A stretch of 64,000 nucleotides of DNA from contig URCR01000006.1 of the NCBI GenBank assembly GCA_900546325.1, forward strand, positions 1 through 64,000, read 5' to 3'. Under the pieces are notes generated by a model. That model was given only the letters and a program-made list of their open reading frames with translations, ran no database searches and had not been told where the DNA came from. This document shows, piece after piece, positions 32,784 through 40,872 of this stretch. The translations under genes were made by a program, and so were the position numbers. Each line of letters opens with the position of its first letter. Positions within the stretch are counted from its first letter, which is position 1. This stretch comes from an uncultured Lachnospiraceae bacterium. Its GTDB lineage: Bacteria; Bacillota; Clostridia; Lachnospirales; Lachnospiraceae.

Positions 32784-32892
32784 ATAAAGAGGGTGTCGTA
32801 AATGACAGAAAGTTTGAGCAAGTGACAGCCTGTGTCTGAGCAGACACCGGTTGCTTCCTGCATAGAGCTTCTTTTTACGACAGCCCCTTTAT
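32784..32892 (+). other. Structured ~109-nt palindromic element inside the cbiM leader
   Basis: Terminal arms of about 19 nt (ATAAAGAGGGTGTCGTAAA at 32784-32802 and its near-complement at 32874-32892, two mismatches) enclose about 70 nt. Within that a perfect GTGTCT-GAGC-AGACAC hairpin (32832-32847) is nested in a GCAA/TTGC helix (32818-32821 with 32851-32854). The element lies between the riboswitch aptamer and the terminator, and it is not part of the known aptamer. It could be a small non-autonomous transposon with inverted ends, an extra RNA sensor domain, or an elaborate part of the expression platform. No target-site duplication is obvious beyond the AT-rich ends. Confidence 0.5.
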
Positions 32893-32899
32893 CGCGCAT

Positions 32900-32936
32900 G
32901 CCTGTCTGCTTTTTCGCAAGACAGGTTTTTTATTTT
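32900..32936 (+). terminator. Riboswitch-controlled terminator upstream of cbiM
   Basis: CCTGTCTGC (32901-32909) pairs with GCAAGACAGG (32916-32925, one bulge), followed by a T-rich run to 32936, 50 nt before the cbiM start. The 3' arm is also complementary to CCTGTC-n2-TTGC inside the aptamer (32734-32745), giving a plausible antiterminator that excludes both P1 and the terminator. Confidence 0.8.
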
Positions 32937-32986
32937 GTAGAAATTTTCTCTATGAAATAAGCAGCAAAATGCAGGAGGAATAATCA

Positions 32987-33748
32987 ATGAACAAAACACA
33001 AAAAAAACTCGTCACTTTATCAACCGTGCTCGCCATCGGTTTTGGAATTTACCCTGCCGCCAATGCGATGCATATTATGGAAGGCTATCTTCCGGTTACT
33101 TACTGTGTCGCATGGGGCATTCTCTGTGTTCCATTTCTGATCACAGGCTTTTTCTCCCTGAAGAAAACGATTCAGGAACACCGGAAGACGCTGATTCTTC
33201 TGGCAATGGCAGGCGCCTACGCGTTCGTTTTATCTGCGTTAAAGATCCCGTCCGTCACAGGAAGCAGTTCTCATATGACAGGAACGGGACTTGGCGCGAT
33301 CCTGTTCGGACCATGTGCCACTGGGATTTTAGGACTGATCGTCCTTCTGTTTCAGGCAGTACTTCTCGCTCACGGAGGGCTTACAACACTTGGAGCAAAT
33401 ACGTTTTCTATGGCGATCGCCGGTCCACTTCTGACATTTGGGATCTACAAGTTCTGTCAGAAATTAAAACTGAACCGGATGGTCACAATCTTTCTTGCGG
33501 CTTCCCTCGGAGATTTATTTACTTATTGTATCACAAGTTTTCAGCTTGCTCTCGCTTACCCTTCCGAAGTAGGCGGATTTGCCGCTTCTTTAGGCAAGTT
33601 TATGGGGATTTTTGCAGCGACCCAGGTACCGCTTGCAATCATCGAAGGACTTCTGACCGTTGTCGTTATCATGAGTCTGGAATCTTACGCAAAATCCGAA
33701 TTATCTGCACTTGGATACTTCAAAGGAGGTGCTGCAAATGTCAAGTAA
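32987..33748 (+). CDS. cbiM: Cobalt ECF transporter substrate-specific component CbiM
   Basis: The 253-residue membrane protein binds Co2+ in the cobalt ECF importer. It starts with a cleavable signal-like segment ending near residue 27, after which the mature N-terminus begins MHIMEGYLP, the conserved metal-binding Met-His start of CbiM, whose processing exposes the ligands. Six further hydrophobic segments follow. HMTGTGLGAILFGP, LLFQAVLLAHGGLTTLGANTFSMAIAGP are diagnostic. It is the first gene after the cobalamin riboswitch and overlaps cbiN by 11 nt. AGGAGGAAT gives a good ribosome binding site. Confidence 0.97.
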   Translation: MNKTQKKLVTLSTVLAIGFGIYPAANAMHIMEGYLPVTYCVAWGILCVPFLITGFFSLKKTIQEHRKTLILLAMAGAYAFVLSALKIPSVTGSSSHMTGTGLGAILFGPCATGILGLIVLLFQAVLLAHGGLTTLGANTFSMAIAGPLLTFGIYKFCQKLKLNRMVTIFLAASLGDLFTYCITSFQLALAYPSEVGGFAASLGKFMGIFAATQVPLAIIEGLLTVVVIMSLESYAKSELSALGYFKGGAANVK

Positions 33749-34055
33749 AGCAAAATCTATCATTATTTTATTACTGCTCTGCGTACTGATCGCTGTGATC
33801 CCGCTTACCATGAGCAAAAACAAAGGCTCTGAATTCGGCGGTGCAGACGGTGAGGCGGAAACTGCCATCACAGAAATCGACCCGGATTATGAGGCATGGG
33901 CCTCCCCGATTCTGGAGCCGCCGGGAGGCGAGACAGAAAGTCTTCTGTTCTGTCTTCAGGCAGGGCTTGGCGCTGGAGTCTTCGGGTATCTGCTCGGTGT
34001 CCTGAGAGAACGCGCAAGACACGAATCCAAAGAAGAATCGCAACCTGCAAAATAA
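33738..34055 (+). CDS. cbiN: Cobalt transporter accessory subunit CbiN
   Basis: The 105-residue protein starts at ATG 33738, inside the end of cbiM, with AAAGGAGG upstream. It has two membrane helices (about residues 7-25 and 70-88) separated by a short acidic extracytoplasmic loop with GGADGEAE and DPDYEAWASPI, the usual CbiN layout. It works with CbiM in metal loading. Position in the cbiMNQO order and size confirm the assignment. Confidence 0.95.
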   Translation: MSSKAKSIIILLLLCVLIAVIPLTMSKNKGSEFGGADGEAETAITEIDPDYEAWASPILEPPGGETESLLFCLQAGLGAGVFGYLLGVLRERARHESKEESQPAK

Positions 34056-34112
34056 AAACGGAGGAACGTTTTTCATTTACTATGCTATGTTTTTATCCGG
34101 AAAGGACTGTCT

Positions 34113-34883
34113 ATGTTTGAGATCGACACACTTTGTTATCATTCAAAATTAAGAGAGAAGAACGCAGAGATAAAGTTTGCTTTCGCCGTGCTGACACTGT
34201 TGATCTGTGTCTGGAACCGCTCCATTGTGATCGCAGCAGTCATTTTTGCTACTACCGGATTTCTGACCGTATGTATGGGCGGCATTCCCGCTGCCCGCTA
34301 CATACGGCTTTTATGCATTCCGTTTTTCTTCCTCCTTTTGAGTACTTTGACAGTTGTCATCAATTTTTCAAAGACACCTCTGTCAGGATATGCGATCCAA
34401 CTCGGAACTTTTTACATCACAGCAGGAAAAGATACGCTTTTCTTTGCCATGCAGATTTTCTGCACCGCATTTGGATCTGTTTCCTGCCTTTATTTTTTAT
34501 CACTTTCAACACCGATGACGGATCTGATCGCCGTTTTGGAAAGGCTGCACTGTCCTTCCTTGTTCATCGAACTGATGCTTTTGATCTATCGGTTTCTCTT
34601 TGTTCTTGCCGGGCTTGTCTCTTCTATTTCCACAGCCCAGAAAGCACGGCTTGGCAATCGGGATTTTCGAACTTCCTTTTCTTCGTTCGGTGCACTCTTG
34701 TCCGTTCTGTTCATCCGTGCCATTCAGAAATCGGGCAGACTGTATGATGCGATGGAATCCCGCTGTTATGATGGAACGATCCGCGTTCTCCATCGACGGT
34801 ATCCGGTCACGCGAAAGGAGCTCTTTCTTTTCATCGGTTATGAATTCTTGTTACTCTACTTTTCATGGAAAGGACTGCCATAA
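34113..34883 (+). CDS. cbiQ: Cobalt ECF transporter T component CbiQ
   Basis: The 256-residue membrane protein is the transmembrane energy-coupling component joining CbiM to the ATPase. It has about five hydrophobic helices, and the two ATPase-contacting motifs of T components can be recognised: RAIQKSGRLYDAMESRCYDG contains the A-R-G-like coupling helix near residue 210. The stop TAA overlaps the cbiO start (TAATG), coupling the translation of both. GGAAAGGA is a strong ribosome binding site. Confidence 0.94.
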   Translation: MFEIDTLCYHSKLREKNAEIKFAFAVLTLLICVWNRSIVIAAVIFATTGFLTVCMGGIPAARYIRLLCIPFFFLLLSTLTVVINFSKTPLSGYAIQLGTFYITAGKDTLFFAMQIFCTAFGSVSCLYFLSLSTPMTDLIAVLERLHCPSLFIELMLLIYRFLFVLAGLVSSISTAQKARLGNRDFRTSFSSFGALLSVLFIRAIQKSGRLYDAMESRCYDGTIRVLHRRYPVTRKELFLFIGYEFLLLYFSWKGLP

Positions 34884-35752
34884 TGTCAGAAACGATTTTA
34901 GAAGCAAAGCATTTATATTTCTCCTATGACAACGATCATACAAATTCTCTCAATGATTTTTCCTTGAAAATTGAAAAAGGAAAGAAAATTGCAGTGATGG
35001 GATCAAACGGTTCCGGAAAATCTACCTTTTTCCTCTGCTGCAACGGGATCCACCGACCTTCCTCCGGGAATCTGTTCTTTCACGGAAAAGAAATCGGCTA
35101 TTCGCGCAGAGAACTTTTGGATCTGCGGAGTAAAATCGGCATCGTCTTTCAGGATCCGGATGACCAGCTCTTTTCCGCCAGTGTCTATGAAGAGATTTCT
35201 TTCGGGCTCTTAAACCTCGGCACTTCAAGAGAGGCGGCAGAACAGGCAGTGTCCGATATTATTTCCGAACTGGAAATCACACCGTTTCAGGGGAAGCCGA
35301 CTCACGCATTGAGCGGCGGGCAAAAGAAACAGGTTGCCATTGCAGATATTCTTGTTATGCAGCCGGAAATTCTGATTCTCGATGAACCTGCTGCCGCTCT
35401 TGATCCGAAACATACCGATATTGTGCGGGCATTGATTGATAAGCTTTCCGATAACAATATGACGATTCTGATCGCCACGCATGATGCCGACTACGCATTT
35501 GCCTGGGCCGATGAAGTGGTTCTGATCCACGAAGGCAGCGTTTTAAAAAGCGGAACGCCACTTGCTGTTTTCTCCGACACAGAAGCACTGGCACGCACCA
35601 ACTTAAGACAGCCATCTGTCCTTCCGCTTTTTCAGACATTGTGCAGGAAACAGATTTTATCAGAAAAGCTTCCGGTCCCAAGAACTCTCAAAGAACTTGA
35701 GCAACGATTGGAGGATTTACCGGATCATTCTGAGAAAGCATACTCTAAATAA
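34883..35752 (+). CDS. cbiO: Cobalt ECF transporter ATP-binding protein CbiO
   Basis: The 289-residue ABC ATPase powers the cobalt importer. It has Walker A GSNGSGKST near residue 39, a Q-loop VFQDPDDQLF near 88, signature ALSGGQKKQVAIADILV near 140, Walker B ILILDEPAAALDP near 163 and the switch His in IATHD near 198. The short C-terminal extension is common in ECF ATPases. The start at 34883 was chosen because it overlaps the cbiQ stop; an in-frame ATG 18 nt upstream is less likely. Confidence 0.96.
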   Translation: MSETILEAKHLYFSYDNDHTNSLNDFSLKIEKGKKIAVMGSNGSGKSTFFLCCNGIHRPSSGNLFFHGKEIGYSRRELLDLRSKIGIVFQDPDDQLFSASVYEEISFGLLNLGTSREAAEQAVSDIISELEITPFQGKPTHALSGGQKKQVAIADILVMQPEILILDEPAAALDPKHTDIVRALIDKLSDNNMTILIATHDADYAFAWADEVVLIHEGSVLKSGTPLAVFSDTEALARTNLRQPSVLPLFQTLCRKQILSEKLPVPRTLKELEQRLEDLPDHSEKAYSK

Positions 35753-35808
35753 AGTACCACCAAAATCAAATACTCTATTTTATTCTTATAGAAAGTGAGA
35801 ACTGTATT

Positions 35809-36603
35809 ATGAATTTTATTGAAAAAAAAGCAATCCTTGTTGTCAGCTTTGGCACAAGCCATGATAACACCCGTGCGGTCACCATCGATGCGATCGAATC
35901 CGACATCGCCGCCGCCTTTCCGGACTTTGCAATTTACCGTGCATGGACAAGTGGAATGATCATCAAAAAAATACTGAAACGTGACAATGTTAAAATCTTC
36001 ACCGTAACCGAGGCAATGGAACAGATGCGCGCAGATGGGGTCACAGATGTCATTATCCAGCCAACCCATGTGATCAACGGAATTGAGAATGACCTGATGA
36101 AAGAACATGCACTCTCCTTCCGTGACAATTTTCACTCCATCCGATTTGGAACGCCGCTTCTGACAAGTGAAGCGGATAACCGGGCTGTGATTGCGGCAAT
36201 CACTGAGACTTTCTCATCTCTCTCCAAAAAAGAGGCTCTCGTACTTATGGGTCATGGAACTACGCATTATTCCAATGCAATCTATGCTGCTTTGGATTAT
36301 CAATTCAAAGAGATGGGATATCCAAATATCTTTGTCGGAACCGTGGAAGCCTATCCGGATATGGACACGCTGCTGCGCCTTGTTGATCAAGATCATCCGG
36401 AACAGATTTATCTGGCTCCTTTTATGATCGTTGCAGGGGATCACGCTGTAAATGATATGGCGGGGGAAGATGATGATTCCTGGAAATCACAGTTTCAGGC
36501 ACTTGGATATCCGGTGACATGTATCTTGAAGGGACTTGGAGAATATGAAGCAATCCGGAAGATCTTCCTTGATCATATCAGAGATATCTTAGCAGAAGCA
36601 TAA
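35809..36603 (+). CDS. cbiK: Sirohydrochlorin cobaltochelatase
   Basis: The 264-residue protein inserts Co2+ into sirohydrochlorin, the first committed step of the anaerobic corrin pathway. It has two related halves: ILVVSFGTSHDNTR near residues 11-24, and LVLMGHGTTHYSNAIYAAL near 145, with a metal or catalytic His in each. GDHAVNDMAGEDDDSW near 210 carries another conserved His. The size and the GxSxxDTR pattern fit CbiK and not the shorter CbiX. It lies last in the riboswitch-driven cobalt transport operon, so uptake and insertion are co-regulated. Its stop is 2 nt from the stop of the convergent cbiC. Confidence 0.94.
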   Translation: MNFIEKKAILVVSFGTSHDNTRAVTIDAIESDIAAAFPDFAIYRAWTSGMIIKKILKRDNVKIFTVTEAMEQMRADGVTDVIIQPTHVINGIENDLMKEHALSFRDNFHSIRFGTPLLTSEADNRAVIAAITETFSSLSKKEALVLMGHGTTHYSNAIYAALDYQFKEMGYPNIFVGTVEAYPDMDTLLRLVDQDHPEQIYLAPFMIVAGDHAVNDMAGEDDDSWKSQFQALGYPVTCILKGLGEYEAIRKIFLDHIRDILAEA

Positions 36604-36605
36604 TT

Positions 36606-37247
36606 TTATCTTCCATCCCGCTCGATCATATACAGCAGTGCATTGCAGATACAAGCCGCAATATTACTTCCCCCTTTTCTTCCTCTCGCCACAATATACG
36701 GTACTCCCGCCTCCATGATCAGCTCCTTTGACTGCACAACGTTGACAAATCCAACCGGAACTCCGATCACCAGTGACGGGGAAATTTTCTTTTCCTGAAT
36801 CAATTCATAGAGACGTACAAGCGCCGTCGGAGCATTTCCCACTGCGATGATCGGATGTCCTCCCAACTCTGCCGCCTTCTCCATGCTGACTACCGCGCGT
36901 GTCTCTCCCCGCTCCCTGGCTGCAGCCGCCACATCTTCGTCTGCCATGAAGCAGTGGATCTCTCCTCCCAGTTCCTGTAAGATTTTTTTATTGACCCCTG
37001 CTTTTCCCATGTTCGTGTCGGTGATGATCGCTTCGCCGTGCTTCAGCGCAGCAAGGGCAGCTTCCACCGCACCTTCTGAAAAGACAAGGTTGTCTGCGTA
37101 ATCAAAATCTGCACTTGTATGGATACATCTTTTGATGATCGGCTCGTGCAGCTTTGGGAAGGTCCGATCTTTCAGCTCCTCACCTATGATTTCAAAACTT
37201 CTCTTTTCTATTTGTGCCGGTTCTACTTTTTCTAATACAATCTTCAT
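36606..37247 (-). CDS. cbiC: Cobalt-precorrin-8 methylmutase
   Basis: The 213-residue enzyme moves a methyl group from C11 to C12 to give cobyrinate. The proton-donor His is in RCIHTSADFDYADNL (near residue 40), and VGNAPTALVRLYEL plus GVPVGFVNVVQSKE and GRKGGSNIAACICNAL are family signatures. It is the last gene of the leftward cbi/cob operon, 31 nt after cbiP, with an AAGGAGA site. It is convergent with cbiK, with no terminator visible between them. Confidence 0.96.
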   Translation of the reverse strand: MKIVLEKVEPAQIEKRSFEIIGEELKDRTFPKLHEPIIKRCIHTSADFDYADNLVFSEGAVEAALAALKHGEAIITDTNMGKAGVNKKILQELGGEIHCFMADEDVAAAARERGETRAVVSMEKAAELGGHPIIAVGNAPTALVRLYELIQEKKISPSLVIGVPVGFVNVVQSKELIMEAGVPYIVARGRKGGSNIAACICNALLYMIERDGR

Positions 37248-37278
37248 CGGTATCTCCTTTTCTCAGTTTCGGCAGATT

Positions 37279-38814
37279 TTATATCCCTGCTTCCAGAATC
37301 TCATAGATTTTTTCCATGTCCAGATGTGCCCGCAATCCTTCTGCGAGGAGGTCATACTGTGTCTCTTTAAAGGCTGCAAAATCCACTTGCTCCAGATCCG
37401 AAAGTGTGATTCCTTTTTTCTCTGCAAGCGCCTCTAAAATCGCCGGCACAACACCTTCCCCGTCAAAGATTCCATGCACATAAGTGCCATATACATTTTC
37501 TTTCCAGCAGCCATCTGCTTTTTCGTTTTCTTTTCCTGTTTCTGTCTGTAATCTTTCCTCTTGATGGGATGTTTCCCGCAGTTTTGCCAGTGTCTGTCCA
37601 CGGCATACGGTCTGTCCCATATGGACCTCGTACCCGTAAAATGGAATCCCTGCAAGCCTTTTCAGCGTTCCGCCCGGCATCTTAAATTTCCCTTCTACCC
37701 TTGTCCTTGTCTTTTCTGTGGAAAATACGGTGTCCACCGGGAGCAGTCCCATCCCTTGGATCGTTCCTCCCGACTCCATGTGTTCGGGATCTGCAATCGA
37801 CTCTCCAAGCATCTGGTATCCGCCGCAGATTCCGAAAATGACCGTTCCCCTGGCCTGTGCTTTTAAGATTGCCGCCTCCATACCGCTTTGTCTGAGCCAT
37901 CTGAGATCTTCCATCGTATTTTTGCTGCCCGGCAGGATGATCAGATCCGGTTCCTGCAATTCTCTTACATGCTCCACATAGCGGACAGACGCTTCCTTTG
38001 CCACTTCCAGCGCATTGAAGTCTGTAAAATTGGAAATCCTCGGAAGACGGATCACGGCAATATCAATCTTTCCTGCCGCCTCTTTCATCCAAAACCGTTC
38101 CGTCAGGCTGTCCTCATCATCTAACTGTACCTGCAGATACGGGGCGACTCCCACAACCGGAATCCCTCCTTTTTCTTCCAGCATCACAACACCCGGATCT
38201 AAAATCGTCTTATCTCCCCGGAATTTATTGATGATCAGGCCTTTGACCATCTGTTTTTCCTCTTCCTCCAATAAAAGAAGTGTCCCGAGAAGCTGTGCAA
38301 ACACCCCTCCGCGGTCGATGTCTCCCACGAGAAGGACCGGCGCTTTGGCTAGTTTTGCCATCCCCATATTCACGATATCATCCTGCTTCAGATTGATCTC
38401 CGCCGGGCTTCCGGCTCCTTCGATCACGATAATATCATATTCCTCCTCCAGTTTTTGATAGGCGCGCAGAATATCCGGAATCAGTTTTTTCTTATAAGCA
38501 AAATAATCCCTTGCCTTCATCGTGCCAATGACTTCTCCATTTACGATCACCTGGGATCCCGTATCGTTGGTCGGTTTTAAGAGAATCGGATTCATCCACA
38601 CCGACGGTTCAATGCCTGCTGCCTCCGCCTGCATCACCTGTGCCCGCCCCATTTCCAGTCCATCTTCTGTGATAAAGGAGTTGAGCGCCATGTTCTGTGA
38701 TTTAAACGGCGCGCACCGGTATCCGTCCTGCCGAAAGATCCGGCACAGTCCCGCCGCGATCAGGCTTTTCCCCGCACTGGACATCGTGCCCTGTATCATG
38801 ATTGCTTTTGCCAT
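37279..38814 (-). CDS. cbiP: Cobyric acid synthase (CbiP/CobQ)
   Basis: The 511-residue glutamine amidotransferase amidates side chains b, d, e and g of adenosylcobyrinate a,c-diamide. The N-terminal dethiobiotin-synthetase-like ATPase domain has IQGTMSSAGKSLIAAGLCR (near residue 7). The C-terminal class I-type glutaminase domain has its Cys in FGICGGYQMLG (near 332) and a His in YVHGIFDGEG (near 455). The start overlaps the cobD end by 19 nt. A stretch rich in Glu and Lys near residues 410-440 (HQEERLQTETGKENEKADG) is an unusual low-complexity insert in the glutaminase domain. Confidence 0.95.
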   Translation of the reverse strand: MAKAIMIQGTMSSAGKSLIAAGLCRIFRQDGYRCAPFKSQNMALNSFITEDGLEMGRAQVMQAEAAGIEPSVWMNPILLKPTNDTGSQVIVNGEVIGTMKARDYFAYKKKLIPDILRAYQKLEEEYDIIVIEGAGSPAEINLKQDDIVNMGMAKLAKAPVLLVGDIDRGGVFAQLLGTLLLLEEEEKQMVKGLIINKFRGDKTILDPGVVMLEEKGGIPVVGVAPYLQVQLDDEDSLTERFWMKEAAGKIDIAVIRLPRISNFTDFNALEVAKEASVRYVEHVRELQEPDLIILPGSKNTMEDLRWLRQSGMEAAILKAQARGTVIFGICGGYQMLGESIADPEHMESGGTIQGMGLLPVDTVFSTEKTRTRVEGKFKMPGGTLKRLAGIPFYGYEVHMGQTVCRGQTLAKLRETSHQEERLQTETGKENEKADGCWKENVYGTYVHGIFDGEGVVPAILEALAEKKGITLSDLEQVDFAAFKETQYDLLAEGLRAHLDMEKIYEILEAGI

Positions 38815-39842
38815 TTTTCTATCCCTTCTATCAGCTTTTTATTTTCATTTCTCGTCCGCACTGCCACACGGTAAAATCCTTCCGAAAGTCCCGGATAATT
38901 CTGGCAGTCCCGGATCAGAATCCCCTGCCTGCGGCATCCTTCGTACAGCCCTTTTTCTCCCCGGAAAAAAATATAGTTTGCCTCTGATGCATAGCATTTC
39001 ATTCCAAGTCTGGTAAGTTCTTCTCTAAGATATGCCTTTTCTTCCCGGATCAGCGCTTTCGCTCTTTTTACATATGCATCTTCTCCCAGTGCCGCAATCC
39101 CTGCCGCCTGAGCCGGAACCGAGACATTCCACGGCTGCACTGCCTGCTCCATTTTCCCTAACAGTTCTTTGTTTTGACAGATTCCATATCCAAGCCGGAG
39201 CCCCGGAATTGCATAGCGCTTTGTAAATGCTTTGAGAAGGAACAGATTTGGGTACTGATCTGTCATATCCTTTAATTCAAATGCTTCCGGCTCCTCCACA
39301 AAATCGAGAAAGCACTCGTCTACAACTAAAAAAATCTGTTTTTCTTTGCACCGTTCCAGAATCTGTATCAGCAGTTCTCTCTCTGTCAAAACTCCGGTCG
39401 GATTGTTCGGATTGCACAAAAATACAATATCTGTTTCCCCGGTCAACACCTGCAGAAAGTCTTCTGTGAGCCGAAATCCGGTTTCTTCTGAAAGCGGGTA
39501 ATGAAAAACCTCACACCCGGCTGCCAGAAGTGCCTGCTCATACTCTGCAAATGTAGGCTGCGGCAGAATCGCCCGCTTTGGTCTGAGCGTGTATCCGAGC
39601 GCAAAGATCAGCTCCGCCGCACCGTTTCCGATGATCAGCTTTTCTTCTTTAACCTGCTCTGCCCGTCCAAGTCGTCTTTTTAAAGTTCTGCACTGCACAT
39701 CCGGATAATGCGCAATGTCATTCACACACGCCGCCACCGCTTCTTTTACACTGTCCGGCGGTCCCAGCGGATTGATGTTTGCCGAGAAGTCAATACAATC
39801 CGGATTCCGGTAAACATCCCCTCCGTGGATCAATTTTTTCAT
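38796..39842 (-). CDS. cobD: Threonine-phosphate decarboxylase (CobD) or related PLP aminotransferase-fold enzyme
   Basis: The 348-residue fold-type I PLP enzyme makes (R)-1-amino-2-propanol phosphate for the nucleotide loop. It begins with HGGDVYRNPDCIDFSANINP, the characteristic CobD start. FLCNPNNPTGVLT (near 155) and the PLP lysine in LLKAFTKRYAIPGLRLGYG (near 212) follow. HisC is the nearest relative, but the start motif and the location between cbiP and cbiB, the enzyme that uses its product, point to CobD. The ribosome binding site is AGGAG. Confidence 0.94.
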   Translation of the reverse strand: MKKLIHGGDVYRNPDCIDFSANINPLGPPDSVKEAVAACVNDIAHYPDVQCRTLKRRLGRAEQVKEEKLIIGNGAAELIFALGYTLRPKRAILPQPTFAEYEQALLAAGCEVFHYPLSEETGFRLTEDFLQVLTGETDIVFLCNPNNPTGVLTERELLIQILERCKEKQIFLVVDECFLDFVEEPEAFELKDMTDQYPNLFLLKAFTKRYAIPGLRLGYGICQNKELLGKMEQAVQPWNVSVPAQAAGIAALGEDAYVKRAKALIREEKAYLREELTRLGMKCYASEANYIFFRGEKGLYEGCRRQGILIRDCQNYPGLSEGFYRVAVRTRNENKKLIEGIEKWQKQS

Positions 39843-39906
39843 GTTCTTTTCTCCTGCCTTTCCTGACTTTGGGATTCCATCTCTTTGTCATGTTTCTCAT
39901 ACTTTC

Positions 39907-40872
39907 TTACAGGCAAATTCCCACATACAGCATTGTAAATACAATGACCGCGATGACCGCCGTTCCATACAGCAGCTGATTTGCCCTCCGGATATCTTCG
40001 GCTTCTATCTTTCGTTTGGCATCTCCGATCGTCGGCTTCTCGTACAATTTGCCAAAATACCATGCATTTCCCGCAAGCTGCACGCCGAGCGCTCCAGCCA
40101 TGACTGCTTCTGTCTGTGCAGAATTAGGGCTGGCGTGATTCCGTCTGTCCCTCCTGTAAATCCGGGCTGCCTCTTTCCAGCGACGCCCTTCCACCGCCGC
40201 AGCTGCAATCATAAACAATGCGGACAGTCTCGCCGGGATGTAGTTGACAAGATCATCCAGTTTGGCGGCACAGGTTCCGAAATTTTTATATTTCTCGTTT
40301 TTGTAGCCCACCATAGAATCCATCGTATTGATCGCCTTGTAAAAATAAGCCCCCACGCCTCCTGCAAGCATCATATAAAACAAAGGCGCGATCACCCCGT
40401 CGGACGTGTTTTCCGCAACCGTCTCTACCGCAGCTTTTGTGATTCCTTCCTCGGTAAGCGCGGCAGTATCCCGCCCCACGATCATAGAGACGGCATATCT
40501 TGCCCCCTCGATATCTTCTGCCTGTAATCGTTCATACACTTTCATGCTTTCCGTTCTCAGCGATTTTGTCGCCAGCATCTGCCAGCACATGCACGATTCC
40601 AGAACAAATCCTGCTGCCGGATGCAGGCGGTATGCGAGGAGCAAAAGCCCTCCCGGGATCAGAACACACCCGGTCACGATGCAGAGCACAAGCATTCCTC
40701 CCGCCAGCTGTTCCCCTCTTTTTGTCTTCGGAAACCACGCCCGCAGCCATTTTTCACAGGCAGTGATCGCATTTCCGATGATACAGACCGGATGATAGAT
40801 CCATCTTGGATCACCAATGCAAAGATCCATAAGAAATCCTGTCAGTACCGCAGGCAAGATCCAATTTCCCAT
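39907..40872 (-). CDS. cbiB: Adenosylcobinamide-phosphate synthase (CbiB)
   Basis: The 321-residue integral membrane protein joins aminopropanol phosphate to adenosylcobyric acid. DLCIGDPRWIYHPVCIIG near residues 16-33 is the family start signature. Further hydrophobic helices lie near 50-75, 150-175, 200-220 and 295-315. TVAENTSDGVIAPLFYMMLAG and NHASPNSAQTEAVMAGALG are diagnostic. The start lies 62 nt inside the upstream CobU-like:CobC gene with an AAGGAG site 10 nt away, an unusually long overlap. Confidence 0.95.
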   Translation of the reverse strand: MGNWILPAVLTGFLMDLCIGDPRWIYHPVCIIGNAITACEKWLRAWFPKTKRGEQLAGGMLVLCIVTGCVLIPGGLLLLAYRLHPAAGFVLESCMCWQMLATKSLRTESMKVYERLQAEDIEGARYAVSMIVGRDTAALTEEGITKAAVETVAENTSDGVIAPLFYMMLAGGVGAYFYKAINTMDSMVGYKNEKYKNFGTCAAKLDDLVNYIPARLSALFMIAAAAVEGRRWKEAARIYRRDRRNHASPNSAQTEAVMAGALGVQLAGNAWYFGKLYEKPTIGDAKRKIEAEDIRRANQLLYGTAVIAVIVFTMLYVGICL

